This document shows, one piece after another, positions 14,756 to 20,111 of a stretch of 20,111 nt of DNA. The notes under the pieces were generated by a model that saw only the letters and a list, made by a program, of their open reading frames with translations, searched no databases and had not been told where the DNA came from. Each line of letters begins with the position of its first letter. Within the stretch, counting starts at the first letter, position 1. The stretch is from a virus, in IMG/VR virus record IMGVR_UViG_3300024999_000482, positions 1 to 20,111 of that record. One strand, 5' to 3'. The translations under genes were made by a program, and so were the position numbers.

Positions 14756-15442
14756 TTATGCTACTACTGCATATTGCCATTTTGAACCATCAGACATAAA
14801 CAATTTGCCTACTCCAGTTGCGTGTGTAGTAAATCCAAGAGATCCAGCAGGAGCAGTTGTAGTTGTTGAATTAACCGTAATGGCTGTTGCTAAAGATACA
14901 AGATATGCTCCATTACTAAATTTAACATCTGCCGTAGGCACTGTTCCATCAGAACCAATTTCAATACCTAATACTGTTGTTGCAGTTCCCTCATTTACAA
15001 CTTCGACAAATAAACCCTTAACTACACCTACTGTTGCATCTGCATAGTTTTTTGCTTTAATATAGGCTCCTTGAATTGTATTAGCACCTGTATTAACGAG
15101 TTTATTAATAACTCTAAAATCTGCACCTGTGTCAGTTTGTGTACCAGTTGCAATAGAAGTTCTACCAAAACATGCCATAACTCCAGTTGTCGGTTTTGCA
15201 GGATCACCAAAACCATAAGCAGTTGTTCCTGTAATATCACCAATTGCAAATAATTTATGGTAATTAACCCCTACAGTTGTTGCTGATGCCATTGGTGCAA
15301 AATATGCCTTTGTTAATGTTGTTCCTGATAAACTATTCGGAGTCATTACCTGAAATCCTTGAATAAGAGTACCTAATGTTGCATTTTGTGCAGCTCTATT
15401 CATTCTGTTTAATCCTACTTTTACACTATCAGTAATTGCCAT
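14756..15442 (-). CDS. Probable head fibre or decoration protein
   Basis: The 228-residue protein is Thr-, Ala-, Gly- and Val-rich with little charge. The N-terminus SVKVGLNRMNRAAQNATLGTLIQGFQ is helical; the middle repeats beta-turn phrases (TGTQTDTGADFRVINKLVNTG) and the end reads GSLGFTTHATGVGKLFMSDGSKWQYAVVA, a pattern common at the C-termini of phage appendage or head-fibre proteins. AAAGGAGGTAAATAA precedes the ATG. It follows the protease-scaffold gene and precedes the capsid gene, so a head surface role is more likely than a tail one. I do not recognise an exact family. Confidence 0.62.
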   Translation of the reverse strand: MAITDSVKVGLNRMNRAAQNATLGTLIQGFQVMTPNSLSGTTLTKAYFAPMASATTVGVNYHKLFAIGDITGTTAYGFGDPAKPTTGVMACFGRTSIATGTQTDTGADFRVINKLVNTGANTIQGAYIKAKNYADATVGVVKGLFVEVVNEGTATTVLGIEIGSDGTVPTADVKFSNGAYLVSLATAITVNSTTTTAPAGSLGFTTHATGVGKLFMSDGSKWQYAVVA

Positions 15443-15468
15443 TATTTATTTACCTCCTTTACTTAAAA

Positions 15469-16962
15469 TTAAATTTTGTCCCAAAGACTTTTAGACTCTG
15501 TTTTATTATTTTCATTTACAAAAGGCAATCCAACTTTCATAATTCCATCATTGTTAGTTTTGCCTTTTGAAAAACTAAACGCTTCAGCTTTAACTTTATT
15601 TACCCAAATATTAAGATCATTTGCACAAAAATTCTTAGCATCTTCACGCAATTCTTCCATTTGCTCTTTTGGCATAGATTCCATAACTTCTGTAAGTGTA
15701 TATTCAATTACAGACAACATTTCTTTTTCTTCAATGTCTGATTTGAATTTTTTAAGTTGCTCATTTTCTGACATATAAATAGCCATTTGATCTTCAGAAG
15801 TAGACATTTTAGCAGTCATTTCAGACATTTGTACTTCTAGTGCAGAATATTTATTGTACATTTCTTCATACTTTTCAGACATATCTGTATATTTTGCTTG
15901 AAAATTATCTTCATCTTCTTTGAGAATAACTTCTTCTGCCATAGTTTCTTCAGTTTCTTCAAGTACAACCTCTTCAGCCATTTGTTCTTTGCTTTCTTCT
16001 GCTAATACTTTATCAGTTTCGGCTTGTTTATCAGCAAGTTCTGCTTGTGCTACTGCTTCCACGTTAGCATCTGCTCCCATTTCTTCTTGCTGTTCATTTT
16101 CTATAACTTCAAGTTTTTCAATTTCTTCTGTAGGCACTATTTCTTCCTCCTTCTTTACTTCTTCAAACTTTTCTGTTTGTGGATTAATTATGTTTTCAGC
16201 CCATTCTAAAGATTCAAACCCTCCTAGAAGATATTGTGCGGTTTCAGTTTTTGTCTTAGCTGAAAACTTTATTATGTTATGCAACAAATCTAAACTTACA
16301 AATTCATTATTTATTAATTGATTTGCAATGCTTATATTTACAGCAGTAGCACCTTTGGGATTGTTTTGTTTAAGAAAAATTCCTTTTTCTGCATTTTGTT
16401 TGACAATAGATGGTATTTTAAAGTCATACATAAGATGCTCAATTTCTTCTTTGACCTTAGAAAACGATAAAACTTCTGCTCTAGCATTAGGAATTGCAGG
16501 TGTAGTTCCAATTAATGTAATTCCACTGAAACAAAATGATTCAATTGAGTTATTTTCACCAGACTCTATAATTACAATCTCCATGCTAAGATTTTGTATT
16601 TGATCTCTATCTAAAACAAAAGCGACATCTTTTGCATATCTACACCATATAATACCATCGGCACAAAGCCATCTTTTCCCTTCTTCATCTATTTCATAAA
16701 AGATATCATTATCACATAAAATTACCCCTACTGGAACTTCATCTAATTCATGCCCCATTAATTGCTGACTATAGCGATTATACTTAGCTACAACTGGCTT
16801 TCCTATTAAAGTAGGTCTTGCTTTTTCAATTGCTGTCCAAGGAATAGGCTTATCGTGCTGATTATCTCCTTCGGATACTATCCATAAACGAACTTTCATA
16901 AGTTCACTGTTAGATATTTCCATTAAATCGAATTTACTTATTGCAAATGATAATTTATTCAT
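15469..16962 (-). CDS. Prohead protease fused to scaffold-like C-terminal domain
   Basis: The 497-residue protein combines maturation protease and scaffold. Residues about 1-170 match a phage serine prohead protease: LIGKPVVAKYNRYS, then GHELDEVPVG (His71) and QIQNLSMEIV (Ser126), the usual His/Ser pair, with an acidic residue in the following strand, and GITLIGTTPAIPNA. Residues about 265-440 are very acidic and coiled-coil-like, with near repeats EEVVLEETEETMAEEV and EEVILKEDED, as in scaffolds. The C-terminal 50 residues are less acidic and could bind capsid protein. AAGGAGGTGAAAA precedes the ATG. Expected function: guide capsid assembly, cleave itself and the capsid protein, and leave the head as peptides. 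Confidence 0.87.
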   Translation of the reverse strand: MNKLSFAISKFDLMEISNSELMKVRLWIVSEGDNQHDKPIPWTAIEKARPTLIGKPVVAKYNRYSQQLMGHELDEVPVGVILCDNDIFYEIDEEGKRWLCADGIIWCRYAKDVAFVLDRDQIQNLSMEIVIIESGENNSIESFCFSGITLIGTTPAIPNARAEVLSFSKVKEEIEHLMYDFKIPSIVKQNAEKGIFLKQNNPKGATAVNISIANQLINNEFVSLDLLHNIIKFSAKTKTETAQYLLGGFESLEWAENIINPQTEKFEEVKKEEEIVPTEEIEKLEVIENEQQEEMGADANVEAVAQAELADKQAETDKVLAEESKEQMAEEVVLEETEETMAEEVILKEDEDNFQAKYTDMSEKYEEMYNKYSALEVQMSEMTAKMSTSEDQMAIYMSENEQLKKFKSDIEEKEMLSVIEYTLTEVMESMPKEQMEELREDAKNFCANDLNIWVNKVKAEAFSFSKGKTNNDGIMKVGLPFVNENNKTESKSLWDKI

Positions 16963-16992
16963 TTTTCACCTCCTTAAAATAATAATAGTAAA

Positions 16993-17181
16993 TTAAATTA
17001 AAATTTTAATCCAAAATGGTGATTTTTCTAAAACCATTTCAAATTTATTTGTATAGCTGAAATAAAAAATCCCTTCTTTATTACTCAATAAAGGAATATT
17101 GTTATTAATTAGATAATCTTTAACTATTTTTGAGGTTGTTTTATAAGTGTTAGACAATGAAATTGGATTGGTAACAAACAT
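16993..17181 (-). CDS. Small protein of the recurrent paralog family (copy D, diverged)
   Basis: A 62-residue product from ATG 17181 with AAGGTGGTGATT upstream. KIVKDYLINNNIP, GIFYFSYTNKFEMVL and the late W line up with the paralogs at 11860-12039 and 19624-19797 (SNKEGIFYFSY against HPQTKMQFFVY), although identity is low. It lies between the CYTH gene and the protease-scaffold gene. A weaker hairpin lies at the matching region. Function unknown; it may be an older, diverged copy. Confidence 0.55.
   Translation of the reverse strand: MFVTNPISLSNTYKTTSKIVKDYLINNNIPLLSNKEGIFYFSYTNKFEMVLEKSPFWIKILI
17064..17093 (-). repeat. Weak hairpin plus T-run inside small gene D
   Basis: On the minus strand CTTTATT (17093-17087) pairs with AATAAAG (17082-17076) around GAGT, then after AAGGGA comes TTTTTT (17069-17064). 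The gap between stem and T-run and the AT-rich stem make termination doubtful. Its position in the gene is about three codons earlier than in copies A and B. Confidence 0.3.
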
Positions 17182-17195
17182 AATTAATCACCACC

Positions 17196-17687
17196 TTAGA
17201 TTAAATCCCATAAACGAGAACTTATATTATTTATTTTTGTAAAAACTTCAACAGTAAAAGATTTATCTTTTATTAACTCTTTGCCAAACCAATCTGGAAT
17301 AATAAAAGCATTCATAGATTCTTCTGTAGGAAATTCTACTTCAACAAGTTTATCTCCGGTGTCAATAAAATTATCAATTTCTGCTATTAATCCATTATCT
17401 AAATCAACCAATGTACGTTCTTTTACAACTGGTTTCTTGTTAATTACTTCAAAAATACGATTATATCTTTCTCCGCTAATACGATGTTCTAACTCTTCTC
17501 TGGTATTATCTTTCAATTGATATTTAACTGTATGATAATATGTATCTTGATTTTCAGAATTAGTAATCTTACGGACACGAACATCAGGAGAAAAGTTAGC
17601 GTATGTTTGAGTAATTGTAAATTTTTCCTTGATTTGAGAAGATGGAGGATCTGATTTTAATTTCCAACGCTTTTCACGTTCAATCAC
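17196..17687 (-). CDS. CYTH-domain protein (triphosphatase or nucleotide-binding tunnel fold)
   Basis: The 163-residue protein follows the CYTH pattern from end to end. The start IEREKRWKL is a variant of the ExExK signature with Arg in place of Lys. Then come RVRK (Arg37, Arg39), YHTVKYQ (Lys55), EELEHRIS (Glu64/65/67), VVKERTLVD (Lys89, Arg91), AEIDNF (Glu103, Asp105) and VEVEFPTEESMNAFIIPDWFGKEL (Glu116, Glu118). CYTH enzymes bind triphosphates in a beta tunnel with metal and act as inorganic or thiamine triphosphatases, mRNA capping triphosphatases, or class IV adenylyl cyclases. Which substrate applies here cannot be told. The GTG start at 17687 overlaps the stop of the upstream nuclease gene in GTGA, and AGGTGA lies 9 nt before. 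It is followed by a small paralog and the protease gene. Confidence 0.82.
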   Translation of the reverse strand: MIEREKRWKLKSDPPSSQIKEKFTITQTYANFSPDVRVRKITNSENQDTYYHTVKYQLKDNTREELEHRISGERYNRIFEVINKKPVVKERTLVDLDNGLIAEIDNFIDTGDKLVEVEFPTEESMNAFIIPDWFGKELIKDKSFTVEVFTKINNISSRLWDLI

Positions 17688-19594
17688 GCAGATAGTTCAC
17701 CTACTTTTTCTAAATATAACATGATAAAATCATTTAGTTTGTCCATAACTCCTTTACAATTATTTTTTAGGTCATTAGGATAAATGCCTATATAATATAT
17801 CTCTTTGTTGTTATTATAATAATTTTCTTTCCTATATGTTTTGTTCCTATATTCTACATATAGATTGTTTTTTGCTTTTATATCAAATAGTCCATAATAC
17901 TCAATAATTAGAGGTTTATCTAAAACATATGATCCAATTGTTTCAAGATAAAAATCGGGACAGTAATAATTATCAGTATTATCAGGATAAAACCGATACT
18001 TTTTCTTCTTACCACTCCCTATTGCCACAATTGAGTCTATTTCTAAATATTGATAAATATAATCAAATACCATCTTCTCTTCATAACTATAAAACTTACT
18101 AAAACCATCAACACCTGTATAAATTCTGAAATCTTTTTCTTCTAATTTAAATTCTGGATACATAGTATTCAAACAATCAAATATTGAATCATAATGATTG
18201 TATTTGTAAATGTATGTAAGTATATTATTTATTTTATTATTGTGTCTATCTTTAAAAATTATTGGCAATTCATTTCTAATGTTATTCAAAGAATTTACAT
18301 TAACTATGTTGTATAAAACATGTTTAACATATTCATTAAAATTATCTCTACTTTGCCAAAATTTTAATGATACATTATTTAATTCATAAATTTTTATATT
18401 GTACTCAGGAAAAATAAAATTTAAAATATCATACAATGTCATTCCATCAAATAAACTATATAAAATCTTGTACTCAACAAACATTTTATAATATATATTT
18501 TGAACTAATTTTTGTTTATTGTCTAATCTTACAACATTCATTATGACGAATCTGCACAATTTTATTATGTTTTCTTCTGTTTTGATATTCATAGGTATGG
18601 AGTAAAGCAACTTACCATTGGGAGTGCCATAGTAAATCCATTTCCACCATTGGATAATATCATATTTACTAGTAGAGGATTCATTATCTAGTTCTATTCC
18701 AAACTTTTTATAGTAGAGTTTTTTACCCTCTTTATTCATCCAATCTTTAGTGTCAGATGTACAAATTGTACTTGGATTTTTAAATTTTATTTTTAGTTGT
18801 GCTAGTTTTTTACCAACTCCATCCACAGTTCTATTTGGTAATATTAACAGTAAATCTTGCATTGACTTATCACTATGATCAAAACTTTTTACAATATCTA
18901 ATTCATCATTTGTCCAATATTTGGCCTTATTATTTAAATTATAGTTAAATGTTTTACATTTTACGTATGTGTTTACATATGTTTTATTGTTCAATAGTGG
19001 TACGATATCTTCAATATTCATTCCTTCACTATTTTTTAACAAATCCATTTCTTCTTTAGACCATGATCCAGAAGATTCTTTGATTATCTTTTGTTTTGGT
19101 TTATACTTTAAGTAAACTTTTATTTTCTTATTAAATAAATTTATGCCACATTTTTCATTTATCATAGTTATGAAATCGACTAATCCTAATTTGTAAAAAT
19201 CCAATATCCAATTAATTTTCAATGTTTTTATTAATTCGCTATTAAAACAAATATTGTCATCCTTGTCTGAAGTAATAATATTATCATAAATATATTTCAT
19301 TAATGTCAATAAGTTTTTATCATTTAATAGTTCCGAAGGAATTTGATTAATATTTTTACCGTTTGGGGTGTTATAATACAAAAATTCCCACCAGTTAATG
19401 ATACTATATGTATTAAAATATTTATTAAATTCTAGTATAATACCATACTTCTTTTTATATTTTTCAATATTTCTTTGCTTATTGGCACAATTCTTACATA
19501 TATGTCTTAAACCAAATTTTCTACTTTTGTCTTGTAGAAAGTATTCTACCGTAAACGGATATTCATTATCACATTTTATACACTTCTTTTTCAT
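17684..19594 (-). CDS. Homing-type endonuclease with zinc ribbon, duplicated module, two Myb/SANT domains and PD-(D/E)XK core
   Basis: The 636-residue protein starts at ATG 19594 behind GGCGAAGGAGA. Residues 5-36 hold a zinc ribbon (C5/C8 and C33/C36). A module with KKYGI, INWWEFLYYNTPNGK and an ensuing helical region spans about 48-150 and is repeated at about 296-400 (KKFGIEL, IQWWKWIYYGTPNGK), an internal duplication. Between them lie two Myb/SANT-like helical domains: SWSKEEMDLLKN (about 177-218) and YWTNDELDIVKSF (about 226-270). A third related helical region starts at FWQSRDNFNEYV (412). The C-terminus has YCPDFYL (Asp547) and LIIEYYG (Glu565), a PD-(D/E)XK nuclease. It splits portal from the CYTH gene. 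Its stop overlaps the next gene's GTG. Homing activity is inferred from the family. Confidence 0.82.
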   Translation of the reverse strand: MKKKCIKCDNEYPFTVEYFLQDKSRKFGLRHICKNCANKQRNIEKYKKKYGIILEFNKYFNTYSIINWWEFLYYNTPNGKNINQIPSELLNDKNLLTLMKYIYDNIITSDKDDNICFNSELIKTLKINWILDFYKLGLVDFITMINEKCGINLFNKKIKVYLKYKPKQKIIKESSGSWSKEEMDLLKNSEGMNIEDIVPLLNNKTYVNTYVKCKTFNYNLNNKAKYWTNDELDIVKSFDHSDKSMQDLLLILPNRTVDGVGKKLAQLKIKFKNPSTICTSDTKDWMNKEGKKLYYKKFGIELDNESSTSKYDIIQWWKWIYYGTPNGKLLYSIPMNIKTEENIIKLCRFVIMNVVRLDNKQKLVQNIYYKMFVEYKILYSLFDGMTLYDILNFIFPEYNIKIYELNNVSLKFWQSRDNFNEYVKHVLYNIVNVNSLNNIRNELPIIFKDRHNNKINNILTYIYKYNHYDSIFDCLNTMYPEFKLEEKDFRIYTGVDGFSKFYSYEEKMVFDYIYQYLEIDSIVAIGSGKKKKYRFYPDNTDNYYCPDFYLETIGSYVLDKPLIIEYYGLFDIKAKNNLYVEYRNKTYRKENYYNNNKEIYYIGIYPNDLKNNCKGVMDKLNDFIMLYLEKVGELSA

Positions 19595-19623
19595 TCTCCT
19601 TCGCCCTCCAATTAAACTAAAAA

Positions 19624-19797
19624 TTATTTCTTTACCTTATTCCACAATTGAATATTTTCATCTAGTTCATTGCTTTTCTGAAAAACAAAATACACCCTGT
19701 TGGTTGCAGGGTGTACGTCTTTTTTTATATAATCAATTCCCATTGACTTTATAAAATTTTTCATTTTATTACTATAGCAATAAAATAAACAAGACAT
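19624..19797 (-). CDS. Small protein of the recurrent paralog family (copy B, DUF5659-like)
   Basis: A 57-residue product, starting at ATG 19797 with TAGGAGGTAATAT before it and ending at TAA 19624. The sequence reads MSCLFYCYSNKMKNFIKSMG, then IDYIKKDVHPATNRVYFVFQ, and ends with ELDENIQLWNKVKK. It aligns over nearly its full length with copy A. The family resembles DUF5659 phage proteins, role unknown. It lies between the portal gene and the largest nuclease gene, 29 bases before the latter. The codons for VHPATNRVYFVF hold a very strong terminator-like hairpin. Confidence 0.78.
   Translation of the reverse strand: MSCLFYCYSNKMKNFIKSMGIDYIKKDVHPATNRVYFVFQKSNELDENIQLWNKVKK
19681..19715 (-). 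terminator. Strong terminator-like hairpin inside small gene B
   Basis: On the minus strand TACACCCTG (19715-19707) pairs perfectly with CAGGGTGTA (19699-19691) around a 7-nt loop, followed at once by TTTTGTTTTT. It is one of the most GC-rich spots in the window and lies wholly inside the reading frame. The plus strand has T-rich DNA just after the stem too (19720-19726), so it could act on both strands. Confidence 0.72.
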
Positions 19798-19815
19798 ATA
19801 TTACCTCCTAGTGGA

Positions 19816-20111
19816 TTATTTTTTCATTTCATTCGATGAAGCATCTCTCGTAATTACTCCTGCATCTCCTAATTCACCATCAGGTTTTCTTGGCCTCCCA
19901 TTTTCATTATCTTTGCCACTCATCTGCGATGCCATTACAATAGGAGTTAGACCATCTACAAATCCTTTAGCCTTTGCCATTGCTAATTCTCTTTCAAAAT
20001 CAAAGGGATTCTTACCTAATGCTGCTGCAAAACTTTGTGGCAACACCATACCAAGTTGTGCTAAAGCATTCGCATTATCTAATCTTTCTTTCCTACTTGC
20101 TGGCATTTGAG
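19816..20111 (-). CDS. C-terminal part of a probable portal protein (5' end outside window)
   Basis: The frame is open to the window edge, so at least 98 residues of the C-terminus are present. It contains LDNANALAQLGMVLPQSFAAALGKNPFDFE, then AKGFVDGLTPIVMASQ and a disordered polar end NENGRPRKPDGELGDAGVITRDASSN. The combination of an LPQ...AAALG helix pair with an SLTPI-type phrase and a GRPRK...GAxTRD tail is what I associate with portal proteins of large Firmicutes phages. The place upstream of the protease-scaffold and capsid genes agrees. An ATG at 20106 exists but is probably internal. The next gene begins 19 bases later. A conclusive call needs the missing part. Confidence 0.65.
   Translation of the reverse strand, partial: QMPASRKERLDNANALAQLGMVLPQSFAAALGKNPFDFERELAMAKAKGFVDGLTPIVMASQMSGKDNENGRPRKPDGELGDAGVITRDASSNEMKK

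Noticed and set aside
15028-15249. Second minus-strand frame of 73 codons within the head fibre gene
   Set aside because: It is Leu/Gln-rich, has no ribosome site and lies wholly inside a longer gene with a good start.
15920-16321. Plus-strand Ser-rich open frame of 133 codons
   Set aside because: It is the complement of the Glu-rich scaffold region (GAA codons read as TTC/TCT/TCA), an expected artefact.
19811-20110. Plus-strand open frame of 99 codons opposite the portal C-terminus
   Set aside because: The minus-strand reading is portal-like and continues off the window; the plus strand has no ribosome site.

Overview
The window is part of the virion-structure region of a tailed, HK97-fold phage or prophage of an AT-rich Gram-positive host, probably Bacilli or Clostridia. 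Evidence is the very low GC, purine-rich AGGAGG-type ribosome binding sites before most genes, and phage-type proteins throughout. Every gene I accept lies on the minus strand, so transcription runs from high to low coordinates. No tRNA, rRNA, CRISPR array or insertion sequence was seen, and no gap without a gene exceeds 300 bases.

Layout in transcription order. 20111-12854 is the head module: the C-terminus of a probable portal protein, a small paralog-family protein, a large PD-(D/E)XK nuclease of homing type, a CYTH-domain protein, another small protein, a prohead protease fused to a scaffold-like tail, two probable head decoration or fibre proteins separated by a 51-residue coiled-coil protein, and the major capsid protein, followed by a hairpin terminator. 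12737-6655 is the connector and tail module: a conserved unknown, a second small paralog and zinc-finger homing-type nuclease, head-tail connector proteins and a tail-tube-like protein. 6609-3250 holds a small unknown gene, a third nuclease, a structural protein and a tail collar protein, closed by a terminator. 3131-1 turns to regulation and DNA metabolism: another small paralog, an ORF6N/KilAC antirepressor, a RuvC-like resolvase, and a fourth homing-type nuclease cut by the window edge.

Four different homing-type nucleases interrupt a structural operon. All appear to share a C-terminal PD-(D/E)XK (Vsr-like) catalytic core but carry different N-terminal DNA-binding modules: HNH-associated repeats, a zinc ribbon, multiple zinc fingers, or a zinc ribbon plus Myb/SANT domains.

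The most unusual signals are three. (1) Two members of a small (57-59 aa) paralogous family sit directly upstream of nuclease genes, and each has a hairpin followed by a T-run, like an intrinsic terminator, embedded at the same codon position of its coding sequence. A more diverged copy upstream of the antirepressor lacks it. (2) Two genes, the RuvC-like resolvase and a connector protein, appear to start at AUU and AUA, each exactly 10 nt after a GGAG; the usual start codons would remove a catalytic Asp or about 50 conserved-looking residues. (3) A CYTH triphosphatase-like protein is encoded between portal and prohead protease. All functional calls come from reading the sequence without database searches.
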